A stretch of 64,000 nucleotides of DNA, taken from NCBI RefSeq assembly GCF_048771995.1, contig NC_133024.1, positions 21,344,001 through 21,408,000 on the forward strand, written 5' to 3'. How positions within the stretch are numbered: the first letter of the stretch is position 1; each line of letters starts with the position of its first letter. The notes beneath the pieces were generated by a model. That model had not been told where the DNA came from. It worked only from the letters and a program-made list of their open reading frames with translations, and searched no databases. This stretch comes from Taeniopygia guttata. Its lineage: Eukaryota; Chordata; Aves; Passeriformes; Estrildidae. Position numbers and translations under genes: made by a program. Positions 1 to 10,131 of the stretch are shown one piece after another.

Positions 1-534
1 TTCTGAATTTTGCTGCAGCCCTTCTGCTTGTGAAGTAGAAGGGCTAATGGCATATGTGAGAAGCCTGAACACTGAAGGCACAGTTGCAGGGGCTTACTGC
101 AGATGTTTATGCCTGCTTATGTTACCTTCCTGCAGCTTCTGTGTGCCCTAGGTAAGAGCTGTGCTGTGGTAGACACCAGCTCACCTGCATCTCTGCTTGC
201 AGCCTGGGCACTTGACCTGCAGTGCAGCCTGATGTGTCACACAGAAAGCAGGGCTCTGTCATATCTCAGGCTTGGCTTCTCTCTGTTTTGGTTTCCTGTT
301 ACTTCCCAGTGGGAAATGCTTTCTAATTTGTACCTGATCTTATGGTTGGAGGCTGTGTAAGATGTATAAATGTTTTTTAAGTGTTTCAAGATCTATTGTT
401 TTACATGTAAAGCATATTTTTATTTCCTTCTTCTCTTAGTGTTTACCTTCAGAAGCCCAAAGGAAAGGATTAGTTGGCAAATGTGATATGAAAAACCCAG
501 CATACATTTCTAGAAGGTCTTGTAAACGAGTCTG
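1..534. other. Unique non-coding flank
   Basis: No gene, RNA or repeat was recognised. The one open frame here (103-360, 85 codons) has no recognisable domain and looks like chance. The right edge carries AGTCTG, the putative target duplication of the adjacent solo LTR. Confidence 0.5.
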
Positions 535-1084
535 TGTAGTAAATGCTGGACTCCTGGATGGATTGTAGTAGTAAATGCTGGACGTTTGGATGGATTCAGA
601 CGAGAGATCTCTGTTGGTTGCTCTGAGAAGATAAGGTTTATTAGGGATGGTGAAAGATCCCGCCTCGAGTTGCTGTAGCAGGGCCTGAGGTGATGGGGGA
701 GGGGAGAGACAATGGGAAGAGCAGGGGTTCCAAGAGGGGGAAAAACCAAGAGAGGGGAAGTTCCAACAGAGGGGGGGTATCCAAGAGGAGGGAGGAAGTT
801 CCAAGAGAGCGTTTGGCCCCTCGGAGGCCCCTTATCAGGGGGCTTCAAGGTGGGCTGGGCCAAGACTTGGGCCAATAGGGTTACGGACATTTGATGTTTC
901 AGGGGAGGGTTACAGGTGTGGATGAACCATACATTTTGGGGGTTGAGATGGAACAGTCCATTTGACTTTTGGACCTATCTGTAGGCAAGGGCATTGTCCA
1001 GCCAGTAGGGGGGGTTGTTTTCATCCTGGCTGTACTATTGTGAATCTTTTGCCAGGCAATTATATTTATCCATCCTTCCCAACA
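535..1084 (-). mobile_element. Solo LTR of the ERV2 family
   Basis: On the minus strand this begins TGTTGGGAAGGAT at 1084 and ends in CA at 535. It aligns along its length with the 3' LTR of ERV2 (49483-50008): the CCAAT-type segment, the purine/pyrimidine-rich middle, the AATAAA polyadenylation signal (minus strand, near 637) and the ATCTCTCGTCTG segment are all shared. The flanks are AGTCTG on the left and GGTCTG on the right, a 6-bp target duplication with one mismatch. No internal retroviral sequence adjoins, so it is a solo LTR left by LTR-LTR recombination. It is visibly more diverged from the ERV2 LTRs than those are from each other. Confidence 0.85.
536..596. repeat. 29-bp tandem duplication at the LTR end
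   Basis: Two copies (536-564 and 568-596) share GTAGTAAATGCTGGA and GGATGGATT and are separated by 3 bp. The ERV2 3' LTR has only one equivalent, so the duplication is specific to this copy or its subfamily. It lies at the U5 end. Confidence 0.75.
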
Positions 1085-2912
1085 GGTCTGGGCGATGAAT
1101 AATCCTTGAAGGATGATACTTTGCAAATAGCATTACTGATGAAAATGCTGATAAATTTTATAAACCCAAAGGGTCCCCTGCAGATGCATCCAAGTGTGGT
1201 AAGTTTGCACAACCACTGTGAACTTGCTGTGGTTAGAATTTGCTTTCAGAGTTATGGCATCAAAACTACAAAGAGATGCTTAGCAGGTCTTGCTGAAGCA
1301 GCTGGAAGGACTTTTCTGCACTCCTGTTATTCAATGCTGCCTCAACTCAGAGCACACTAATTGCATAAATTCCTCTGCAATTTAGGAATTGTCTGTATTC
1401 TGCAAGATCCATTGATTCATTTAATTGGGTACCTTTCCTTCCTGAACAAAGCAGTGGGTGTGCTTGTCTTGTACACTACTTTGTAAAGTCATGATGGGAA
1501 AGTGAGCTTCTGGGTGTTGTTGTGCCAGTTATAATGATTAACTCCAGATGTATCTGAGGAAGTATCATTTTATCTATTTTTAATTTTGTAGCACCTGGAC
1601 TGTTGAAGTAAGTAATGTTAAGAAGGTAGCTCTTCCTCTTCTTCCACTTTCATTATGAATCATTTCTTACTTGGAAAGTACCCAGAACAGCAATTATACA
1701 GCTGATGTCTTTCTGGTCATTTTGCTATCTGCAGTGTAGGTGAATGTTTTTGTGCCTTGGTTTTTATGTTTTGTTTTTGGAGTTTTTTATTTTTTTGAGT
1801 CTGGTCTATTTGGCTCAGTGACTTTGGAAACCAAGAGTAAAACCACATTTCTCTTTCAAAGGCTCTTTGTTTCAGCTTTGTTATGTATATTATATGCAGT
1901 AAAAGACTCTCCAGGCAGCAGAATTGCAGGCCTTGGATGCAGGATCAGTTTCAGAAGTTGTTTTAGATCTTATTCACAAGGCAATGAAATGGCCATATCC
2001 AAACTCTTTAATTCATCTCAGTGCTATGAGGCAATTGATAGTCTTAGTGGAAATTACTGAATGCAGAGGCCATTTTGGAAAAACCCTCATGTAATAAACT
2101 GTTGAATGGTGCAGAATTATGCTAACAGAATGAGCCTGAAATCAGAATGATTGCTTAGTTATACTGAACCAGCCAAGTCCAGAACTGACATCAGATACTG
2201 TCTGTTTTATTATGGATGTGGAAGCCTTTTGAATGCCAGAAAAAGCTGTAGGGCTAATTAAATATAAAGTTACAAAACAAACACATGCACAAAAAAAGAA
2301 AAACAAATGTTTAAGTCCTGGCCTTGTTACAGGTGAGACAAGGGAATTATTCTGAAAGACTGTATAGAACAACAGCAGATAGTGGTTTGCAGGGGTGAAC
2401 CATGCAGTGTTAAGGCTGGTGATAGGGAAAAAGGGGTAGCTATAAAATCCTACCATCCTGTGTACAGATGGGTCTGATTCCTCTCCTGCGTGCTGTAGTG
2501 GTAATGCAGAATGGATGGTACTGTGAGTTCACACTGCTAAGTGGGGCATGAAGCTTTGGAGCTTTTCTGTCTCTAGTGTACAGGCTGCTCTGCATATCAG
2601 CTGAGCATATACTGAATATCTGAAGACCAAATCTGACAGAATATAGGAATATTTTGTACAAAGTCAAATTCCCACCTAACTTCATACGTGTTTCTGACAA
2701 TGAGTAACAGTGAATTGCAGGGGAAGTACAGGACCACAGCTCCATCATGGGTGGAACTTTCCCAGGGATACTGTCTCAGACCTGCTAATGGTTTATATGT
2801 ATCCTAGTAATCCTTGTTTCTTTGAATTTGTCTAGTTTCACCTCAAACCCACATGAACGCTTATTGTCCATAGCACCCTAAGGTTATCAATCTGATGCTG
2901 CCAGTCTGTCCC
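1085..2912. other. Unique non-coding DNA between two ERV insertions
   Basis: AT-rich sequence with no recognised exon, RNA gene or repeat. The open frames at 1740-2060 (106 codons) and 2142-2748 lack domain signatures and are probably chance. TGTCCC at 2907-2912 is the left target duplication of ERV1. Confidence 0.5.
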
Positions 2913-3247
2913 TGAGGCCCTGGGGTCCTGTGACCACCTGGCTTGCCACAGGGTCAGGTCCTCTGAGAGCCGGATAGCTGTTAAATAAAGAGCTTCCACC
3001 AAGGTGGGATGTCTCACGAGCAGCTTAATTCCTGAGGGTTTGCAGGAGGGTAGGTGAGGCGGGGAGCGAAGGAAGACAAGCACTCAGGAGGGTAGCTAAC
3101 TCCGAGAGCCACGAACAAGGGGCGGAGTGGAGAATATAACTGTGGCTGGGTAAGAGGGTCGGGGTAGGATACAACCAATGAGGGAAGGATCCAGGGGTGG
3201 AGCAGAGGGTAAGTGAGAGGGTAGCAACCAATGGGGGTAAGGAGAGG

Positions 3248-3815
3248 TGTAGAGTTGTGTTTGCACTGTGTATCCCCTCATTGTATCTGTTTGGTTCATC
3301 CCAGCTTTCCCATCAGCACCTGTATGTCCATCAAACCCCAACCCATCCCCCTGTCTCCTCCCAGGTGATGTGTCCATCACCTGCTGACCACTCCCCTTTG
3401 TCCAGACCCTTCTCCCAGGGTCACCAGGTAACTGGACCCTGGCTGGGACTCCTCCCCCACCCCCTCCTCAGTGGTCACTCTGAGGCCTTGCCCCCAGAGA
3501 GCCACTCCCATGTTCTTCCCCCATTGGCTGTTCAGGTTTTCCCCGCCCCCTATATCTGGCTGGTCTGGGTGGGGACACGCCCTCTCTTGCTCGGGACTCC
3601 TTCGAGGTGACATTAAAACTTTGGAACTAATCCTGAAGGGAGAGCACCTCTTTCTTCGCCTGTGGGACTAGCTCGTCTTTGGACTCATGTGGGGCTTCTC
3701 CAGGCCCTCCGGGATTCAAGGAGAAACACTTCCCTTTGCCCGCCTCACCCCAACTGCCCAGCTGACCGGGCTCCCCAGGGAATCTGACCCGTGGATTTGA
3801 GGGGGAGACGCAGTA
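3248..3815 (+). mobile_element. Solo LTR nested in the ERV1 3' LTR
   Basis: This 568-bp block is absent from the ERV1 5' LTR and is flanked by a perfect 6-bp duplication, GAGAGG (3242-3247 and 3816-3821). It starts TGTAGAG; the right end reads GACGCAGTA, so the exact TG...CA boundary is uncertain by 3 bp. It carries promoter-like elements in plus orientation: an inverted CCAAT box (CCATTGGCTG near 3520), CCCTATATC (TATA near 3551-3555) and ATTAAA (3612-3617) about 60 bp further on. That spacing fits an LTR with a short R region. Its orientation is opposite to ERV1. No coding sequence was recognised. Confidence 0.8.
3551..3555 (+). promoter_or_regulatory. Putative TATA box of the nested LTR
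   Basis: TATAT follows a GC-rich stretch (CCCCGCCCCC) and an inverted CCAAT box. An ATTAAA polyadenylation-like signal lies 57 bp downstream. Transcription from here would run antisense to ERV1 env. Confidence 0.45.
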
Positions 3816-3956
3816 GAGAGGGAGTGGTTTCAGGGAAGGAACCAATGGGGAGACAAGGAAGACAGAACTTTCTAGAACTGGGGGAAGGAATACATAATGA
3901 TGGACAGGGCTGAGGGGAAGAGACAACAAAAGATTGACAACAGGGGAGGCGGGAAG

Positions 3957-5318
3957 TTATACATCTGTCGCCTCCCAAGGCAAGGTGGGAGGCCCCTCTT
4001 CCAAACCCCCTCCCACATCTCCCCCATTTTTGTTTATTAAATAACCATCCCCCAAAGTTTTCATCAGAGTCTTTTTGAAGAGGGTGAGGGCAATGGAGAT
4101 GATGATGATAATAACAAAAATCCAAATGAGTCCTTTGAGAATGGAGGCTGCCCACCCGGGAATGCCCCACTGTGAAAGCCGTTTGTTGACAGGGTCCACA
4201 GCCGAGGTTTCAGTTTTTATGTCTTGTACTTGCATCTGGATCCGCTTGATGTTTGCTTGGATGGAAGTGCTTCTGGATGTTAGGTTAAAACAACACAGTC
4301 CTTCGAAGTCCTCGCAGCTGTGGCCATGGGCGAGCAGAAGGAAGTCTGCTCTATTTTGAAGGGTGGCGTGCCTGGTGGTTTGCTCGTCTGCCAAGAGATC
4401 AGAGAGAGCGGCAGACGAGGCGTTGGCATGCTTGATAATCCAACACTCCAGGTGAGAAAGCTCATCGAGGGCCTTAGCTGCTGCGTACCAGGGTAAGAAA
4501 ATGGAAGCAGCGACCCTCTTAGTTTTGCCCCAATTGTAAATTTCCGAGTCACAATTTTCATCAAATTGAGAGTATGATCTTTTAGTGCGAGCCAATTGTC
4601 TTTCTTTCTGCCAATTAAGAATTTGAGTCCTGTTTGGAGTGAGGGTAGCAAGCCTGCCAAGGCTGCATGGCCCTCCCTGGAGCTGAGACGGAATTCCTGA
4701 CCATACTCTGTCCCCACAGATAAGAAACATTCCCCTGGACAACACCTTAGGACGAGTGGAAGATACCGAAATGACCTGGCTGGTGTAATTGCACCAGGTC
4801 AGGCTATTGTATTTTTTACTCAAGGGGGTGACATCCTTGCGATATGTGTTTTTGGCCAAGTCAATTCCATGCCAATTTTGACTTGGCCTTCTGAAGTAGA
4901 ATTTAACACAATATCTTGTGTGTGAGGACCCCAGCAGGTCCAATTCCTGGGGTTCCTCTTTACTATTTGGCAAAGTTTTGGTCCACTCGTCCCAAGCGTC
5001 GACCGGGTTAGGTCTCTTACCCATGGTTCGGAGCAGGTCAGAATTGGATATGGGCCAGTCGTCGGCAACTAGAGGGACCCCCACCAGGCATGTGGACAAG
5101 GGGTTGTCCACATTGCCAATGGCCAAGCAGAAGTTGTCTTGTTGCAAGGACTTCGCTAGCGTGATCCAGACGTTCTCCTTCGGTTGTGGAACAATCCAGC
5201 TGTCCGCCGTTGGTAGCCACAGGATGGTGGTGAAGATTGTGGCGGCGGTCAGCTGGATGCAGTGGGGCACTTTTGGTTGTTCCATCTGGGCGGGTGTCAT
5301 ACGGGCAGCTATCCTCAT
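3957..5318 (-). CDS. env: ERV1 Env, alpharetrovirus-like, uninterrupted frame
   Basis: A 453-residue retroviral envelope glycoprotein precursor with no internal stop or frameshift. The N-terminus has a long leader with a hydrophobic core at about 20-38 (signal peptide). The start at 5318 is the first ATG; Met-7 or Met-12 are alternatives. SU spans about 41-247 and contains a CGDR...GGPC segment (201-218) typical of avian leukosis-type Env. A furin-type site RTKR lies at 244-247. TM has an internal fusion-peptide-like stretch (about 268-285) between Cys-256 and Cys-292, then a heptad region. An immunosuppressive-domain-like segment precedes the CX6CC motif (Cys-335, 342, 343). The membrane anchor is about 393-414 and the tail about 40 residues. 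Sequons are Asn-177, 229, 299 and 345. SU (about 207 residues) is much shorter than the roughly 340 usual in alpharetroviruses. The 3' end overlaps the polypurine tract and U3. Whether it is expressed is unknown. Confidence 0.85.
   Translation of the reverse strand: MRIAARMTPAQMEQPKVPHCIQLTAATIFTTILWLPTADSWIVPQPKENVWITLAKSLQQDNFCLAIGNVDNPLSTCLVGVPLVADDWPISNSDLLRTMGKRPNPVDAWDEWTKTLPNSKEEPQELDLLGSSHTRYCVKFYFRRPSQNWHGIDLAKNTYRKDVTPLSKKYNSLTWCNYTSQVISVSSTRPKVLSRGMFLICGDRVWSGIPSQLQGGPCSLGRLATLTPNRTQILNWQKERQLARTKRSYSQFDENCDSEIYNWGKTKRVAASIFLPWYAAAKALDELSHLECWIIKHANASSAALSDLLADEQTTRHATLQNRADFLLLAHGHSCEDFEGLCCFNLTSRSTSIQANIKRIQMQVQDIKTETSAVDPVNKRLSQWGIPGWAASILKGLIWIFVIIIIISIALTLFKKTLMKTLGDGYLINKNGGDVGGGLEEGPPTLPWEATDV
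4018..4031 (-). other. ERV1 polypurine tract
   Basis: On the minus strand this reads AAAAATGGGGGAGA immediately before the TGTGGGAG start of the 3' LTR. It is the plus-strand DNA primer site of reverse transcription. The env reading frame runs through it. Confidence 0.85.
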
Positions 5319-5409
5319 TCTAACAGAATAAAAGAAATGTAAGTAATTGAAACAGTTTGGTTCCCTCCCCTCCCAGCTCCCTCCTTCGGTTAAAATAAAA
5401 TAAAATAGT

Positions 5410-7785
5410 TTAGGGCAGAGGGGTAAAGGGTAAACAGGTGAGGTAGGAGGGTAGAGGAAATGGGACAGTAGGGGATGGGGTATTAGGGAGTGTCTGAGCT
5501 GGTGGGGGCAGGTATCTCCGAGAAATCAGGACTCGGGACACCAAGCTGGGGCGTCTCCCGGTCCTCTTCTTCTTCCTTCTACGCCAGGCGACTGCGTCAT
5601 TCGGTGTTGTGGGGAACGCAGTCTCGGGGTTGTTCTGCGCTGGGGGGTCTGCTGTGGTGGTATCTTCTAGGAAAGTCTTCATGTACTTCCCCGGGATCCA
5701 TCTGGGGCCTTGGGCTGTGGAGACACATGCATACCATCTCCCCCAAGTTATTAATGGGTATGGCCCTGATATAGTTCGGGATCCCGGGTCCCTAACGAGG
5801 ATGGGCAGGCGCTCCTGCAAAAGTGCTCAAGTGTTGTTGTGGGAATGCCTGAGGACAGGCGGATTCGGCTCCCGGTCAGAGCAGTTTAAAAAGTTCATCA
5901 CATAAAGTGCTTTACACAGTCTTTCCACTGGCGTCATGGCCAGGGTCGAATCATGCTGTTGGTCTAGAAGCCTTTTGATCTCCTTGTGGGAGCGCTCTAC
6001 GATCACTTGTCCAGTAGGGTTGTGGGGGATGCCTGTAACATGTATGATACCCCATTGCTTTAAAAATTCCTCAAACCGTTTGGATGTGAGTCCCGGTCCA
6101 TTGTCTGTTTTTATGGCTTTGGGGACTCCAAAAGTAGCAAATGCCATAAAAAGGTGTTTTATTGCATCCTTGGTTTTTTCCCCCCTATGGAGGGATGCAA
6201 AAACAGCCCCGGAAAATGTGTCTATGGACACATGGATATATTTGATGCGTCCGAAGGCATGGTAATGAGTCACATCCGTTTGCCAGAGCTCCAATGCTCC
6301 CAGTCCCCGGGGATTTACCCCTGTTGCCACAGGTGGAAGGGCAAGGGACTGACAGCTGGGGCAAGTGGCAAGAATGGCCTTAGCCTGTTCTTTGGAGATC
6401 TTGAACTGCCTAGCAAGGGCAGGTGCGTTCTGATGAAAAAAGGCGTGGCTGAGCCTCACCTGTGCAAATATGTCCGGTAAAGTGTTCAAAAGTGCAGGTG
6501 CAATGTGGTGTGCAACCATGGCAAGTTGGTCAGCCATCTGATTTCCCTCTGCGATGGCTCCTGGCAGGTCTGTGTGAGCCCGGACGTGTATTATGTGGTA
6601 TAGTTGCTCCCGGTGGGAGATCAGCCAAATTAATTCCGTGAGCAACTGGAACATTTTTTTATTCTGAATTTCTTTGAGCATGGCATGTTCTGCCCGCTCT
6701 GCTATCCCGGCAATGTACGCTGAATCGGTTACCAAGTTAAAAGGTTGCTGAAATTTTTTGAATGCTCTCATGACCACAGCAAGTTCTGCGATCTGGGGGG
6801 AACCCTCAACAATTTGGATGTCAGACTCCCACTTCTGACTCTCCGGGTCCTTCCACGTGATCACTGATTTGTGGGATTTTCCCAACCCATTAGTGAACAC
6901 CATGAGAGCATCCTTAATAGGTGTTTTGCTTTTGTATGATTTTGAGGCCAAATACAGAGTATCCTTAAACAGCTTGTGTTTAGGATAGTGGATCGAAATT
7001 TGGCCAGGATAGCTGTCAAGTGAAATTTGTAGATTTTCATTTGTTTTTAATAATGACTCCAATTGTTCCAAATTTAAAGGTAAATAAATGCACGCCGGAT
7101 CACACCCTGCGAGGGTCCGGAGGCATTGTCTGGCTTTAATGATTAGTCTGGCCATCAATTCTGCGAGTGTGGAGACTGTCTTGGGGGTCTGGTGCGGAAG
7201 GAACAGCCACTCGATGATGAGGAGTTGGTCCCTCCGCTCAGCATCCCATTGGAAGAGCAGGCCGTGGAAGTTTGGGCACTTACCAAAGATGGCGAGGGTA
7301 ATGGGAAGGAGCCGGTCCACACGGTGCACCTGACGGGATCTGATGGCCTCAGCGACTCTCTCCAGGGTTCCCTTTGCAGCGGGTTTCAGCTCGCGCGGAG
7401 AAGCCAGGTCGCTGTCTCCTCGCAGGAGGTTGAAGAGAGGCGCCACCTCCTCTGTGGTGAGTCCCAGGAGAGGTCGGATCCACGTGATGGTACCGCAGAT
7501 CTGCTGAAGATCCCGCAGGGTCCGTGGGTTGTCCTTGATGGTCATGGACTGGGGCGCGACGGTCCTTCCTGTGATGACGAAGCCCAAATACTTCCACGGT
7601 GCTGACAGTTGAATCTTCTCTTCCGCAATCTGGAAGCCCACAGCCTTGATGGCTTGAACAGACTTTGAGAGCACTGTGTTGAGGTAGTTGGTGGTAGCAG
7701 CACAAACAAGCACATCATCCATATAGTGAAGGATGATGGCCTCAGGGAAAAGTCGGCGGACCGGTGATAGAACCTGAGCCACGAA
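5410..7785 (-). pseudogene. pol: ERV1 pol, 3' part: RT thumb/connection, RNase H, integrase
   Basis: One reading frame with a single in-frame TGA (5827-5829). In order: RT palm with YMDD (codons 7714-7725), thumb and connection, RNase H, integrase. The first RNase H catalytic Asp codon is AAT (6889-6891), giving TNGLG where TDGSG is expected, so RNase H is probably inactive. Integrase has the HX3H and CX2C zinc ligands and a D,D(35)E triad (codons 6274-6276, 6103-6105 and 5995-5997). Beyond the stop, the frame continues through the SH3-like C-terminal domain (ITWGRWYACVST) into a long Pro-rich tail with a basic cluster RRRKKKRTGRR. The 5' boundary is a frameshift near 7786. Function in the virus: DNA synthesis, RNA removal and integration. 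Confidence 0.88.
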
Positions 7786-8278
7786 GGTGGCAGAGCACCA
7801 GGGAATTTTTCATTCCCTGGGGCAAAGTGGTCCACTGATACCTCTTGTAGGGCTCCGCCCAATTGATGGACAGGACGGAGAATGCGAACCTGGGGGCATT
7901 ACCGGGATAAAGTAGGATATTAAAAAAGCAGTCCTTGATGTCTATGACTGTGAGCTGCCAATCCCGGGGAAGCATGGAGGGTGAGGGAAGGCCAGGCTGT
8001 AGGGGGCCCATGTCTTCGATGACGTCATTAACCCTGCGCAGGTCTTAGAGCAAGCGCCACTTGTCCTTGCCAGGTTTTTTAATGGCAAAGACAGGGGTGT
8101 TCCAGGGGCTGGTGGAGGGTATTAAATGCCCCAGGCGCACCTGGTCCTCTACTAATTCGTTGAGCGCTCTTAATTTTTCCTCCACAAGGGGCCACTGATC
8201 CACCCACACCGGAACATCGGTTTTCCAATTCAACAGTGGGGAGGTGCACTCTGCAGTGGCCCACACTAAAAATCCCAC
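7786..8278 (-). pseudogene. pol: ERV1 pol, 5' part: RT fingers and palm
   Basis: This is the reverse transcriptase N-terminal region. The conserved WPL start, SPWNTPVF motif, [13 protein letters not shown] and the first catalytic Asp region (VIDIKDCFF) are readable in one frame. An in-frame TAA (8045-8047) replaces a codon that is Gln in most relatives. Near 7786 about two bases are missing relative to ERV2, shifting the frame before the YMDD block. It overlaps the end of the protease frame by a few codons in the -1 register, the betaretroviral pro-pol arrangement; the junction is a run of five T (minus strand) at the protease stop. Confidence 0.85.
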
Positions 8279-8722
8279 GCAAGGCTAGGGATATCAAGGC
8301 AGGCACCCCACTGGGACAAAACGTCCCTGCCTAATAACATGATATTTGAAGAAACAACAAAAGGCTGGATTGTGGCTATTTGTCCCTCAGGGCCCTCCAC
8401 ACTTACCAAGTGCTTGCTGCGCATTGAGTTGACAGATCCTCCCACTCCACAGATTGTGCCACAAGGGGGCACCAACTCTCAGTTGCGGGGCCACTTTGAC
8501 CGGGGAACAATGGTGATGTCTGCCCCGGTGTCTGACATCAGGTTAAGGGTAACCAACTTTCCCTGTAAAGATAGAGTTGTTTCAATAATTGGTCTTTCTT
8601 TGCATACATTTTTCGTGAGAAAGATGTATTTGTCCTCCTCCTTGTCCTGTCCAGTAGTGTCGGCAGAGTCCAACAGGTAGAGTAAGGTGAAGGGGAGCCC
8701 CTTGTGCAATGTGTAAGGAGAG
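8266..8722 (-). pseudogene. pro: ERV1 protease with upstream dUTPase C-terminal remnant
   Basis: Aspartic protease of the retroviral type: the active-site motif DTGAD is intact (8518-8532) and the C-terminal GRDVLSQWGA motif is readable. A TGA at 8479-8481 splits the domain. Upstream codons (8650-8722) form a Pro/Leu-rich strand matching the end of a dUTPase-like domain whose rest lies beyond the 1409-bp LTR at 8723. The frame on each side of that LTR is in the same phase once the inserted length and one target copy are discounted. So NC, dUTPase-like domain and protease were a single frame before the insertion. Confidence 0.83.
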
Positions 8723-10131
8723 TGTCATGGTTTGACGCTGGCACAATGCCAGCGCCCCATGAAAATACAACTTACCAATCAAATGCTGTGAAATGTGATC
8801 AAGAACAGAGCAAAGCAGGCCAAACTTAATAACAAAGGAAAAAGCTTTATTACACTACTACTACTACTACTATAAAAGGAAAAGAAAGGAAAGAAAAAAA
8901 AAACACACAAAATTCGAAATGAAAACCTTCCAAAACATTTCTCCTCCCTCCACCCAACTCCACCAAACCCCAGCGAGACCCATTTGGATCCTTAATCCAG
9001 TTTTCACCCTTCAATATATTCAATACTGAGTCCATCGGGGAAGAGAGGAGTCCCCCTTGCAACCATAGACCCCCAGGAAACACAACCGCCACCTCTTGTG
9101 TTTCCAATGTCACACGTGGCACTGCCCAGACACACCGGCCAGTGTGACACTCTCCTCTCCATGTCACAGTGCTCTCACCACCGGGCATGGACAGAGACTG
9201 CTTATAGGGCCCCTTTAAGGATGCTTTGCCAAGGACCACCAGGAACAACAGTCCAGTATCACAATTTGGGACTAGAGTCCCCCCCCCATTTTCCCCTGGG
9301 GCCGAGGGTCCAAAAGACAGAGATCGCCTTCTCTTCTTCCTGAAGGTGGAGGGCATCCTCACACCCTCCTCAGCTCTCTCTCTGTCCACTCCAAAACTGG
9401 TAGTTGCTGCAGAAGGACTCTTGGCTCACCAATGCATCCCCCTAAAATGCAGTCCCTCTTGAAAGAAAGAGTGGTTCAGTCTATGGTAAACAAGCAGAGT
9501 CCAGCCAAAAGCCACTCTATCATCTGCCCCCAACCTTCTTCTCTGAACATCTGAGGTTTCAGGCTGTCTCTCTTCCTCTCTTTTTTCAAACCAAGGAGGA
9601 GAAAATTTCACAAAGCTTTCATTTCTCAGGAAGGGTTAAAAGTCCCAACTCCCAAGGATGGCTCGCTGCCCAGGCTCCAGCTCCCACAGCCCGGCTGGGC
9701 ACCTTGCGGCCCCCCCGCTCTTCTCCTTCCCTGCGGCGAACTGCGATAAAACCACCGCCGTCTCTTTTTCTCTCTTGGGAGAGAGAGAGACTCTGGGGGG
9801 AACGGAGACATCCCAGATTTCTCCACCCTTCCATCTGCAGGGGGCCAGGTCTGGTTGCAGCCCCTCCACCCTTGGGCCTACCTCCACAGGCCGCATGGCT
9901 CCCCTCCCCCACCCAGCCCGGGCTGGGGAGGGGGAAGGTCCGTACCATGCGGTGACCGGAACCAAAGAAGGACGAGTCCTCCTGGGAATTCCGCTTTTAA
10001 CCCCTCTGTGTTCTCAGAGGCGTGTCCACCTTCAATTGGTCACCCCAAGTGTCAGTATCTAAACCTGACCCCTGACTGGATGAACCTCTTCCTTCTAAAA
10101 AAAAATTCTCTTCCCGTGTCAAACCATGACA
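8723..10131 (-). mobile_element. 1.4-kb solo LTR nested in ERV1
   Basis: Termini TGTCATGGTTTGAC and GTCAAACCATGACA form a 14-bp perfect inverted repeat with TG...CA ends. A 5-bp target duplication GAGAG flanks it (8718-8722 and 10132-10136), so it differs from ERV1 (6 bp) and fits an ERVL-like or other 5-bp-duplicating LTR family. A minus-strand AATAAA (8848-8853) near the left end sets the orientation. No retroviral genes were found within; the open frames inside are chance. It contains an (ACT)n run (8854-8872) and A-rich tract at the left end. The TGTCATGGTTTGA start is familiar to me from songbird LTRs. Confidence 0.88.
8854..8874. repeat. (ACT)n microsatellite inside the nested LTR
   Basis: Six consecutive CTA/ACT units followed by an A/G-rich tract to about 8912. 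It lies just after the minus-strand polyadenylation signal, so it falls in the U5/R end. Confidence 0.7.

Larger units (their letters stand above)
2913..4017 (-). mobile_element. ERV1 3' LTR, interrupted by a nested LTR
   Basis: Matches the 531-bp 5' LTR (12769-13299) except for a 574-bp block at 3247-3820, which is a nested element plus its duplicated target. It starts TG and ends CA. The minus-strand polyadenylation signal AATAAA of the 5' LTR (12881-12886) reads AATTAA here (near 3025-3030), so this LTR may no longer support normal 3' processing. The last 61 bp of the env frame lie inside this LTR. Confidence 0.9.

Noticed and set aside
1740..2060. 106-codon hydrophobic open frame as a membrane protein gene
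   Set aside because: T-rich DNA gives Phe/Leu/Val-rich translations by chance; no conserved motif or splice context.
8850..9389. 179-codon open frame on the minus strand as a gene
   Set aside because: It lies within the 1.4-kb nested LTR and has low-complexity ends and no domain.
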